Shown: piece after piece, positions 1-7,355 of the stretch
Numbering within the stretch: position 1 is the stretch's first letter
Layout of the letters: each line of letters begins with the position of its first letter
Origin: Marixanthomonas sp963974425
GTDB lineage: Bacteria > Bacteroidota > Bacteroidia > Flavobacteriales > Flavobacteriaceae
Assembly: GCF_963974425.1 (NCBI RefSeq)
Contig: NZ_CAXBCK010000016.1
Span: 11,935-75,934, forward strand
Length of the DNA stretch: 64,000 bases
Reading direction: 5' to 3'
The notes under the pieces: model-generated
Database searches by the model: none
Seen by the model: only the letters and a program-made list of their open reading frames with translations
Told to the model about the DNA's origin: nothing
Program-made: the position numbers and the translations under genes

Positions 1-403
1 CCATTAGTGATTTGATACTCGCTTTAAACCCGATAGTATCATACATTTTTTTCCATTGGTCTGGTTGAATAAATGCTTCTGTGCGTGTTGAAAACCGATA
101 GTGTCCTTCCTTTGCAAGACGTTCTGTTTCTTCTTTATAGGCTTTTATTGCCTTTTCGTGCGCTTTTATCAAGTCCTTGCCTGTATCATCCTTTAGTTCA
201 AGTAATTCAGTATTTTTAGGATCTATAGCCGAAAAATTTTCTGTCTGCACCCAAAAATCAACTTCAAACTTATTATCTGAAAACGTCTCACCAGGGATTT
301 CCTTTTCCACTTCCAATCGAACGGTTTCCACTTTTTGAGAATATAGTTGGATGCTAAACAAGCTTATTACTACTAAGATTATATATGTATTTTTTATATT
401 CAT
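1..403 (-). CDS. Secreted hypothetical protein (3' end cut by window edge)
   Basis: Reading leftward from an ATG at 401-403, the frame stays open to the window edge, giving 134 codons. The first 22 residues form a signal peptide (charged MNIKN start, hydrophobic IILVVISLFSIQ core, cleavage after YSQ). The mature part is charged, with many Glu and Lys and no membrane segment. I do not recognise a family. The start lies 10 bp downstream of the neighbouring 239-residue secreted protein, and the next gene upstream is secreted too, so the three probably form one leftward operon of exported proteins. The C-terminus is not visible, so function cannot be judged. Confidence 0.75.
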   Translation of the reverse strand, partial: MNIKNTYIILVVISLFSIQLYSQKVETVRLEVEKEIPGETFSDNKFEVDFWVQTENFSAIDPKNTELLELKDDTGKDLIKAHEKAIKAYKEETERLAKEGHYRFSTRTEAFIQPDQWKKMYDTIGFKASIKSLM

Positions 404-413
404 TTTTTAAAGT

Positions 414-1133
414 TTAATCACAAGGAAGGTTTTCGCGCATATCAGCTATTTGAGAGCCTCTTTTTGCCATAAATTCCGGAGAAAGGAAATACACAATTTC
501 ATCAATGAAACTTTTATGGTATTTTTTCTTCGCAATTTTTTCTTCAGCTTCTGTTGTAAAATCATAGTCCTCTGATTCAAAGGAATAGGGGTTACCAAAT
601 TCTAAATTACCATATCGTATTTTTTTTAAAGCTTCATCAATTATTTTTCGATCTATTGAATCACCATCCTTATGAATTTCAAAAATTGCTTCAGCATAAA
701 ATACTTTATCGCTATTAAACTCATCAGGACAAAACATCTTAGTCCCTGCAGAAAACATTAATAAAGATTGATACCCTAATAGATCTTTTTTCTTTTTACA
801 GTCACCTTCTGCTTCGATTTGCTGTTGTATTCGAACCAGTTTCTCAACATGATTTCCAATTATTTTGAGACAATTAGCTTCAACTGTTTCAGCGTCATAT
901 TGATTTAATGTCTCAGTATATTCAGAAAATTCTGCGAATTTATACATAGCCTCTAAATCAAATCCTTCACTTTTTGAATTCTCTTTATTTGAAGAAGTTT
1001 CTTTTTCTGTATCTGTGGCATCGCCCCGTTCTTTTTTGGCGTCTTGAACAATATCGAAGACACTTATTTGTGCGTATGATGTAGTCGACATACTAAAGAA
1101 AAACAGTACCAGTGTTATATAGAGTGTTTTCAT
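414..1133 (-). CDS. Secreted hypothetical protein, 239 aa
   Basis: Residues 1-22 form a type I signal peptide ending SYAQ. A Glu/Lys/Ser-rich low-complexity linker follows (about residues 33-56), then a mostly helical, charged body with four cysteines (near residues 87, 111, 134 and 238) that could pair in the periplasm. No known domain is recognised. It is the middle gene of a leftward trio: 23 bp follow the DUF4412-like gene and 10 bp precede the truncated gene at the window edge. The shared direction and short gaps suggest co-transcription. Function unknown. Confidence 0.8.
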   Translation of the reverse strand: MKTLYITLVLFFFSMSTTSYAQISVFDIVQDAKKERGDATDTEKETSSNKENSKSEGFDLEAMYKFAEFSEYTETLNQYDAETVEANCLKIIGNHVEKLVRIQQQIEAEGDCKKKKDLLGYQSLLMFSAGTKMFCPDEFNSDKVFYAEAIFEIHKDGDSIDRKIIDEALKKIRYGNLEFGNPYSFESEDYDFTTEAEEKIAKKKYHKSFIDEIVYFLSPEFMAKRGSQIADMRENLPCD

Positions 1134-1156
1134 GATTTATTTGGTTTGAACAAGTA

Positions 1157-2065
1157 TTACATTCCCCTATAATCTGCTTTATTTATAGTGAAAGGTGCTT
1201 TTTTAAGCGCTGTACATATCATATGTACATTATCTTTTTTGCGTTTGCTAGAGGTGTATTCCATTTCCATCATTAAAGAGTTTTTACTAAACGGAATGGG
1301 ACTGGAGCTCATGCTTTTCTGCATTTTTTCAAGATTAGCGAACATACCTACAAAGCTTACAGGTGCCTCGTCCGTAATGTAAATTTTGCTGGTGCCTTCA
1401 TCTTGTTTTACTAAATATCCTTTGCAGTTGTACCCTAAAATAGTCTTGTTTGGTAAAGGTGTTATATTAGCCGTATTAGCGGCATTGTTTTCACCCTTTT
1501 GTGTTTTTTCTATCATTTCTTGCATTTTTTCTTCTAAAGGCATGCGCATTTTCATTGCCATTTTTTGACCGTTATTATCCATAAAGGTGACCATAGCTTG
1601 ATTTTCTAAGTCATAAACCATCACAGCATTGGAGTTTTCGTTTGGCATAGCGTTGCCGAAATAACTGGCGTTTGGTTCTATAAAATATTGCAGTGTCATT
1701 TCATCATTTTTCTTGTTAGTAGAGGTAAGTTTCATATCCATTACATACTGAAATTTGTAGGTATCAGGAATCCCTTCCATACCACCACCGAAAATGGACA
1801 TTGCTCTTTTTTCTGCTTTTGCTTTTTCTTCTTTAGTAAGCTCTTTTGATTTGGTTTCTTCCTCATTTGTTTTACCATCACCTTTAATTACACCATCAAT
1901 AGTCTTATCGGTTTCTTTAGATACTTCACGATCCGTTTTATTTAGCACAGTCCGTTCCACGGCATTTTCTGCACGATTTTTAAGTTTTTTGAAAAATTGT
2001 GCATTGGAGGTATCACAAATTGCTATGGCAAAAAATAGGGTAAGGAGAATTTTAATGGGTTTCAT
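1157..2065 (-). CDS. Secreted DUF4412-like protein, 302 aa
   Basis: Signal peptide at residues 1-22 (…ICDTSNAQ). A Lys/Glu/Thr-rich stretch follows (about 30-90), then a beta-rich domain from about residue 100 to the end. The segment around ILGYNCKGYLVK, followed by a TSKIYITDEAPVSF block, is the typical pattern of DUF4412 proteins, periplasmic beta-rich proteins of Bacteroidota with no known activity; the family assignment is from memory of this pattern. It is the first gene of the leftward trio and has a 373-bp leader-side intergenic region. The annotated Met begins directly with the signal peptide. Confidence 0.75.
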   Translation of the reverse strand: MKPIKILLTLFFAIAICDTSNAQFFKKLKNRAENAVERTVLNKTDREVSKETDKTIDGVIKGDGKTNEEETKSKELTKEEKAKAEKRAMSIFGGGMEGIPDTYKFQYVMDMKLTSTNKKNDEMTLQYFIEPNASYFGNAMPNENSNAVMVYDLENQAMVTFMDNNGQKMAMKMRMPLEEKMQEMIEKTQKGENNAANTANITPLPNKTILGYNCKGYLVKQDEGTSKIYITDEAPVSFVGMFANLEKMQKSMSSSPIPFSKNSLMMEMEYTSSKRKKDNVHMICTALKKAPFTINKADYRGM

Positions 2066-2438
2066 AATTCAAGTTTTTAAGGGTTACTTTATTTTGATAT
2101 TTAAAACTACTGCTACCTTATTATTCGGAATATAAACTATGTTACAAAATGTTGCACGTATGTAACAAGCACCACAAAAGACTAATTTAAAGTGTTTTAT
2201 AACTAAAAAATGTAAACATTGGTTGCAATAGAATTACATCTTGTTACAAAACTAGAAAGGTTGTCGATAATTTGCGAAGGGTTAAAACTTGAATTTTTAC
2301 GGGAGATTCCACCCTTTTTATTACAGGAAAAATAGATGGTAAATTGTTGAATTTTTATACTTATTAAAAAAATAGTATAAAAAAATCCGCCTATATTAAT
2401 ATAAGCGGATTTTCAATTTTTTAAGAGTGAAGACTATT
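2066..2438. other. 373-bp intergenic region between DUF4412-like gene and csbD-like gene
   Basis: AT-rich, with no convincing open frame on either strand. The right part holds the CsbD terminator (2382-2413). A CAAAACTA at 2247-2254, which reads TAGTTTTG leftward, matches the -7 element TAnnTTTG and could serve the leftward secreted-protein operon through a leader of about 180 nt. No matching -33 TTG was seen, so the promoter is weakly supported. Confidence 0.4.
2382..2413 (-). terminator. Rho-independent terminator after csbD-like gene
   Basis: AAAATCCGC (2382-2390) pairs with GCGGATTTT (2405-2413), and the loop region TATATTAATATA is itself self-complementary. Read leftward the hairpin lies 25 bp past the CsbD stop and runs into a T-rich tract. 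Confidence 0.8.
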
Positions 2439-2624
2439 TTACCAGCTATCAATCTCTTTTTTTATGTCTTCTTTTGCTTTCCCTGTCTTTTCTTGAATTT
2501 TCCCAACCATCTCATCATACTTTCCTTCAGAGAATGCTTCTTCATCTTCCATTTCAACGCCATACTTTTGTTTCACGTTTCCTTTAATCTGGTTCCATTT
2601 TCCTTTAATCTGATCTGTGTTCAT
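2439..2624 (-). CDS. CsbD family stress-response protein, 61 aa
   Basis: Small, highly charged soluble protein. It opens with MNTDQIKGKWNQIKGNVKQK and continues with a helical EGKYDEMVGKIQEKTGKAKEDI segment, the two-helix repeat pattern of CsbD-like proteins. Family members are induced by general stress in many bacteria; their molecular role is unknown. Full length for the family (about 60-70 residues). It stands alone with its own strong terminator, which suggests a monocistronic, highly expressed transcript. Confidence 0.9.
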   Translation of the reverse strand: MNTDQIKGKWNQIKGNVKQKYGVEMEDEEAFSEGKYDEMVGKIQEKTGKAKEDIKKEIDSW

Positions 2625-2801
2625 AATAATTTATTTTTTTTGTTAATACTATAAAGGTAGCTTGAAGGAGTGGTGTTTTTTTATAATAGACTTATAAAGT
2701 TTATAAACACTTCGTTATTTTATTGCCAAAGTTTCTTAAAAAGTGTTATTTTACTTTGTTAGTATTGAGTCTCAAGATGTGAGATTTTAAAGAAATAAAA
2801 A

Positions 2802-3326
2802 ATGAAAAAGCTATTTGCACTTTGTATTCTATCTGTTTTACTGTTTTCTTGTGTTGACAGGAAACAGCCAAAACCAAATATTGACATTCCAGATATTACC
2901 ACCTATTATTTAATACGTCACGCTGAAAAAGACCGAAGCAACCCAGACAATAAAAATCCAGACCTTAACGAAAAAGGAATTATTCGTGCTGCTATATGGA
3001 GCAAGGTGTTTCAGGAGGTAAAATTTGATGAAATTTATTCAACCGACTATAAACGCACCCAACAAACAGTTTCAGCTATATCATTACAGAGCGATGTGAA
3101 ATTAACCCCTTATTCACCCGACCACCTGTATAGTGACGATTTTAAAATGCGAACACAGGGTAAAACAGTTTTAGTAGTCGGACACAGTAATACGACACCT
3201 CAATTTGTAAATAAAATCATTGGGGAAGACCGCTATCCAGATATGGATGATAATGACAATGGCACCTTATACATAGTAACAGTAGTTGATGATAAAACAA
3301 AAGTGCAAGTGCTTGTTATTGATTAA
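2802..3326 (+). CDS. Histidine phosphatase superfamily lipoprotein (SixA/phosphoglycerate mutase-like)
   Basis: 174 residues. A lipobox (LLFSC, Cys17) predicts a membrane-anchored lipoprotein facing the periplasm. The catalytic RHAEK motif has the phosphorylated His at residue 40, a conserved arginine lies in TDYKRTQQT (Arg85), and the second catalytic His is in VGHSNTTP (His128), as in SixA and other short histidine phosphatases. Known family members remove phosphate from phosphohistidine proteins or small substrates; the substrate here is unknown, and the exported location argues against the usual cytoplasmic SixA partners. Its 3' end overlaps the convergent lipoprotein gene by 11 bp. Confidence 0.85.
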   Translation: MKKLFALCILSVLLFSCVDRKQPKPNIDIPDITTYYLIRHAEKDRSNPDNKNPDLNEKGIIRAAIWSKVFQEVKFDEIYSTDYKRTQQTVSAISLQSDVKLTPYSPDHLYSDDFKMRTQGKTVLVVGHSNTTPQFVNKIIGEDRYPDMDDNDNGTLYIVTVVDDKTKVQVLVID

Positions 3327-4092
3327 GCAGTTTTACCTCTATATTTTCATTTTCAATTTTGGAAAGCAATGGTAGTTTATCGGCCTCAAAAAGATCATCA
3401 AGCTCTGATAAGGGCGTATTTAAATCTTCAGCTTTATAGTTCTTATAATCTACAAAACGTATTCCTTCAATAACGCGAGGATTATAAGCTTCGCGAAAAC
3501 GAATGCCACCTTCATTAACAATATAGCTGTACGCTAAATAATCTACTGTAAAGTTTTTTTGGTGTATCCAATACATAAACTCATCGTCGTGATCGGTGCC
3601 GCCACCTTCTTTAGTAAAGGTCACTTTTACTTCATAATAGGGCACGCCTTGTATGGTATCTTTTCCTATTAATTGTTTTTGAACTGCTGGAGCATTTAAT
3701 CCATACGGCAATTGTGCAAAATAATGAACCGAATTCACACTATTACTTAATTTTAAAGCTGTTGTATCGGCCAACTCTAAAACGATATCATTTACGGAGC
3801 GGATAAATCCTTCGTTGCTCAGTTCATCTCTAATTAGACCGGTAGAATCGTTTGTTATTCTCTCAAATGTGTAAGCACCTCCCAAGCGTTTGCTTTTGTA
3901 AGCTTTATCTCTAAAAGAGAACGATACTTCAGCGTGATCGCAATTTCCGTCGCAAGCCTTCTCAATGGCTTTATCTATAATGGTTTGAGCTGTTATATTC
4001 TCTTCGGAATTAGTTACATCGTTTGTTTCAGTTTTTGAATCTTTACAAGATACTATCGTGATGAGCAGTAAAAGAAAGGCTAATTTTTTCAT
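3316..4092 (-). CDS. Putative lipoprotein, 258 aa (possibly DUF6503-like)
   Basis: Starts MKKLAFLLLLITIVSCKDSK, a signal peptide with lipobox Cys16. The body alternates beta-rich stretches with acidic segments, and resembles the LolA/LolB-like fold proteins grouped in Bacteroidota as DUF6503; that assignment is tentative. Residues CDGNCDH near 47-53 form a short cysteine-rich patch. The gene converges on the histidine phosphatase lipoprotein with an 11-bp overlap and is divergent from smpB. A -7 element reading TACTTTTG leftward (4109-4116) lies just upstream. Function unknown. Confidence 0.75.
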   Translation of the reverse strand: MKKLAFLLLLITIVSCKDSKTETNDVTNSEENITAQTIIDKAIEKACDGNCDHAEVSFSFRDKAYKSKRLGGAYTFERITNDSTGLIRDELSNEGFIRSVNDIVLELADTTALKLSNSVNSVHYFAQLPYGLNAPAVQKQLIGKDTIQGVPYYEVKVTFTKEGGGTDHDDEFMYWIHQKNFTVDYLAYSYIVNEGGIRFREAYNPRVIEGIRFVDYKNYKAEDLNTPLSELDDLFEADKLPLLSKIENENIEVKLLNQ

Positions 4093-4108
4093 CGGGCTAT
4101 TTTAATAT

Positions 4109-4116
4109 CAAAAGTA
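4109..4116 (-). promoter_or_regulatory. Candidate -7 promoter element for the 258-aa lipoprotein
   Basis: CAAAAGTA on the plus strand reads TACTTTTG leftward and fits the Bacteroidota consensus TAnnTTTG. It lies 17 bp before the start codon. No clear -33 TTG is seen. Confidence 0.45.
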
Positions 4117-4172
4117 CGCAATCGTATTTAAAACTTATGATACTTTTAAAAGGTTACTAGTGTTAAACTTAT

Positions 4173-4180
4173 TATTTTTG
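4173..4180 (+). promoter_or_regulatory. Candidate -7 promoter element of smpB
   Basis: TATTTTTG matches TAnnTTTG and lies only 6 bp before the chosen smpB ATG at 4187, so the transcript would have almost no leader. A more upstream GTG start at 4160 would place this element inside the gene, which supports the ATG. Confidence 0.5.
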
Positions 4181-4186
4181 TTTTCT

Positions 4187-4651
4187 ATGGCACTTCAGAA
4201 AAATGTAAGTATTAAAAACCGTAAAGCTCGGTTTGAATATGAAATTCTAGACACCTACGTGGCGGGAATTGTTTTGGCAGGCACCGAAATTAAAGCAATA
4301 CGCGAAGGAAAAGCCTCTATTGCCGAGAGCTTTTGTGAATTTCAGAACAACGAGTTGTTTGCTATTAATATGACGGTTCAAGAATATTCGCATGCTACTA
4401 GTTTTAACCACAATCCACAAAGTGAACGCAAACTACTTTTAAACCGAAACGAACTTAAAAAGCTTGAAAAAGAGGTGAAAAACACGGGATTGACTATCAT
4501 TCCGTTAAAATTATTCACCAACGATCGTGGTTTGGCAAAACTGCACATCGCATTGTGTAAGGGTAAAAAGGAATATGACAAACGAGAAGCTATTAAAAAA
4601 AGGGAAACCAAGCGGGATTTAAGCCGAATTAAAAAGGCGTTTAATAATTAA
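4187..4651 (+). CDS. smpB: SsrA-binding protein SmpB
   Basis: SmpB binds tmRNA and delivers it to stalled ribosomes for trans-translation. From the ATG at 4187 the protein has 154 residues, the usual length. Family landmarks: NRKARFEYEI near the N-terminus, AGTEIKAIREGKASIAES, a TIIPLKLFTNDRGLAKLHIAL core and a basic C-terminal tail (KKRETKRDLSRIKKAFNN) that folds into the decoding centre. The frame is open upstream to a GTG at 4160, but those nine hydrophobic residues are absent from the family and span the promoter element, so I prefer 4187. The tmRNA gene itself is not seen in this window. Confidence 0.95.
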   Translation: MALQKNVSIKNRKARFEYEILDTYVAGIVLAGTEIKAIREGKASIAESFCEFQNNELFAINMTVQEYSHATSFNHNPQSERKLLLNRNELKKLEKEVKNTGLTIIPLKLFTNDRGLAKLHIALCKGKKEYDKREAIKKRETKRDLSRIKKAFNN

Positions 4652-4793
4652 TAGAACGCTTCGCTTTTAGATGTGAAATTCTAGAAATGATTCTTAAATA
4701 AGTTTAAAGAATATACCATTACTTAATTTCAAAGTTAGCACAAAACCGTAACAAAGCAATCAATTTCTCGTCTTACTAGAAAACCGCCTATCT

Positions 4794-7271
4794 ATGACAA
4801 GATTTGTACTCGCTATTGCCTTACTTTCAACAATCATATCGCAAGCCCAGATTGTCGGGAAAGTAACTGACACAAACGACAACCCGCTTCCTTTCGTAAA
4901 TATTTACTTAAAAGATTCCTACAAAGGTACTACTACCAACGATACTGGAAATTTCCGTTTGGATGTTTCTGATACAGCTGAATACGAAGTCATTTTTCAA
5001 TTTTTAGGTTATAAATCGGTGACAAAAAGCATTGATGCTACTTCATTCCCATATGTTTTGAATGTGACCATGAAAGAAGAGTCGGTAAGCCTTGACGAGG
5101 TCATTGTCTCTAATGACGAAGATCCTGCCTACCGCATTATTCGTGAAACTATTGCCAAACGACAGGAAACACTCGATAAACTTTCAGCCTTTACAGCTGA
5201 TTTCTATTCTCGTGGTATTTGGCGTGTAGAAGACCTTCCTGAAAAAGTATTAGGACAAGAGGTAGGCGATTTTGATGGTGCGCTCGATTCTACCCGTACA
5301 GGAATTATTTACCTTTCTGAAACGATAAGTGAAATTGCCTATCAACAACCCGACGATTTCAAGGAAAAGATTATCGCCAGCAAAGTGAGCGGTAATGACA
5401 ATGGCTTTAGCTTTAATAGTGCGCAAGATGCCAATTTTTCGTTTTATGAAAATACGGTAGACCTCAACGCAGCCATTGTTTCACCCATTGCCAATAACGC
5501 ATTTAATTACTATCGGTACAAACTCGACGGAATTTTTTACGAAGGCAACAAACTCATTAATAAAATAAAGGTGACTCCCAAGCGCCCTAAAGACCGTGTC
5601 TGGGATGGTTTTATATACATTGTAGAAGATGACTGGCAATTGTATGGTGTGGAGCTCAACACAACTGGTTCGGCCATTCAAGTCCCGATGGTCAACAAAC
5701 TGTTGTTTAAACAAAATTTTAAATTCGATCCCAATACAGAAGCTTGGGTAAAACGCTCACAGACCATTGATTTTAGTTTTAAATTCTTAGGGTTTCAAGG
5801 TGATGGACAGTTTATTGCGGTGTACAGTAATTATGATTTTCAGCCTCAGTTTTCTGATAAATCATTCACCAACGAAGTGTTATCTTTTGGTAAAGAAGCC
5901 AATAAAAAGGATAGTCTTTTCTGGAAAGGAACACGACCAGTGCCTTTAACAGATGAAGAACTGCGCGACTACGTAAGGAAAGACAGCATACAAGAACTTC
6001 GGAAATCTAAAACGTATTTAGACTCGGTTGATGCTGTTTCCAACAAACTGAAACCGTTAGACATAATCACTGGATATTCCTATAAAAACAGCTATGATAA
6101 ATGGAGTATGAGCTACAACGGTATCTTCCCAGGTATCAATTTTAACACTGTGCAAGGTTGGAATGCCAGCGCCGGACTTCGGTATTTTAAATGGTACGAT
6201 GAAAACCAAACCGAATGGCTTTCCATTTACGGTGATGCGAATTATGGAATTTCAGAAGACAGATTGCGTTTTACTGGCGGAATCACAAAGAATTTTAATC
6301 GCACCAATCGATTACAATTGTCTCTTTTCGGCGGAAGTAAGGTACAACAGTTTAATGCCGAAGAACCTATTTCACCTATTGTAAATACAGTTTCCACCCT
6401 TTTCTTTGAGCGAAATTATATGAAGCTTTACGAACTGAATTACGCCAAAGTAGTATATAGCCAAGAACTGTTTAATGGGCTGCGTATTTTCACCAACTTT
6501 GGATACGAACAACGGAAACCACTGTTCAATAACACCGATTATGTAACCATCCCTAATGATGATGTTTCATATACTTCAAACAATCCACTAAATCCTTCGG
6601 ACTTTGACAATGCGGCGATTGATGAGCATGATATCTTTAAAACGGGTATCAGAGCCGATATAACCTTTGGTCAAAAATATATGACGTATCCCGATGGAAA
6701 GTATAATGTAGGCAACAATAAGTACCCAGCACTTTCTGTAACTTTTGAAAACGGTTTGGGTGCTTCAAATGACGACTATAATTATAGCCAGTTACGAGCA
6801 AGCCTATCTCAATCTATTAATACAGGTAACAAAGGCGAGTTTGCATACCGCTTAAAAGGTGGAACATTTTTTAATGGTGATAATATCAGTTTTGTAGATT
6901 ACCAGCATTTTAATGGCAACCAAACACGAATAGGCACTTCTTCAAGTTACACCAATGTGTTTAATTTATTACCGTATTACCAATTAAGCACCAACAAAAG
7001 CTATTTTGAAGGCCATTTAGAACACGATTTTAAGGGATGGATTCTAGGTAAAATACCCGGTATTAATCAGTTGAACTTTAATTTGGTAGCTGGAGCACAT
7101 CTTTTGAGTATTGAAAACAATAAACCATACAGCGAATTTTCAGTAGGTATCGATAATCTAGGTTTTGGAAATTTCCGCTTTTTACGATTGGATTACGTTC
7201 GTTCCTATTATAATGGAACAAGCGATGGTGCCTTCGTTTTTGGGTTAAAGTTTTTAGGATTTTTAGATTAG
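4794..7271 (+). CDS. DUF5686 family outer-membrane protein with carboxypeptidase-like regulatory domain
   Basis: 825 residues. Signal peptide 1-19 (…IISQAQ). Residues about 20-105 form the CarboxypepD_reg-like beta-sandwich (IVGKVTDTNDNPLPFVNIYL…) common at the N-terminus of Bacteroidota TonB-dependent receptors. The remainder is rich in alternating aromatic/polar strands and ends in GLKFLGFLD, consistent with a beta-barrel; the overall architecture matches the DUF5686 family, which has no established function. Monocistronic: it ends at a bidirectional terminator (7306-7337) that it shares with the convergent adhesin gene. Confidence 0.85.
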   Translation: MTRFVLAIALLSTIISQAQIVGKVTDTNDNPLPFVNIYLKDSYKGTTTNDTGNFRLDVSDTAEYEVIFQFLGYKSVTKSIDATSFPYVLNVTMKEESVSLDEVIVSNDEDPAYRIIRETIAKRQETLDKLSAFTADFYSRGIWRVEDLPEKVLGQEVGDFDGALDSTRTGIIYLSETISEIAYQQPDDFKEKIIASKVSGNDNGFSFNSAQDANFSFYENTVDLNAAIVSPIANNAFNYYRYKLDGIFYEGNKLINKIKVTPKRPKDRVWDGFIYIVEDDWQLYGVELNTTGSAIQVPMVNKLLFKQNFKFDPNTEAWVKRSQTIDFSFKFLGFQGDGQFIAVYSNYDFQPQFSDKSFTNEVLSFGKEANKKDSLFWKGTRPVPLTDEELRDYVRKDSIQELRKSKTYLDSVDAVSNKLKPLDIITGYSYKNSYDKWSMSYNGIFPGINFNTVQGWNASAGLRYFKWYDENQTEWLSIYGDANYGISEDRLRFTGGITKNFNRTNRLQLSLFGGSKVQQFNAEEPISPIVNTVSTLFFERNYMKLYELNYAKVVYSQELFNGLRIFTNFGYEQRKPLFNNTDYVTIPNDDVSYTSNNPLNPSDFDNAAIDEHDIFKTGIRADITFGQKYMTYPDGKYNVGNNKYPALSVTFENGLGASNDDYNYSQLRASLSQSINTGNKGEFAYRLKGGTFFNGDNISFVDYQHFNGNQTRIGTSSSYTNVFNLLPYYQLSTNKSYFEGHLEHDFKGWILGKIPGINQLNFNLVAGAHLLSIENNKPYSEFSVGIDNLGFGNFRFLRLDYVRSYYNGTSDGAFVFGLKFLGFLD

Positions 7272-7305
7272 TTTTTTTTAGAAATTATATTTGAACCAAA
7301 TGCAT

Positions 7306-7337
7306 AAAAAAAGCCACTTTTTCAAGTGGCTTTTTTT
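7306..7337. terminator. Bidirectional rho-independent terminator
   Basis: AAAAAAAGCCACTT and AAGTGGCTTTTTTT form a perfect stem around a TTTC loop, flanked by A and T runs, so it can work in both directions. It lies between the convergent DUF5686 gene (stop 7271) and T9SS adhesin gene (stop 7356). Confidence 0.9.
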
Positions 7338-7355
7338 ATACTTAACAATTAAACA

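Noticed and set aside
1794..2135. Plus-strand open frame of 113 codons
   Set aside because: It runs over the 5' end of the DUF4412-like gene; a reverse-strand shadow with no conserved pattern.
4160..4186. GTG-initiated upstream start for SmpB
   Set aside because: It would place the -7 promoter element inside the gene and add nine hydrophobic residues unknown in the family.
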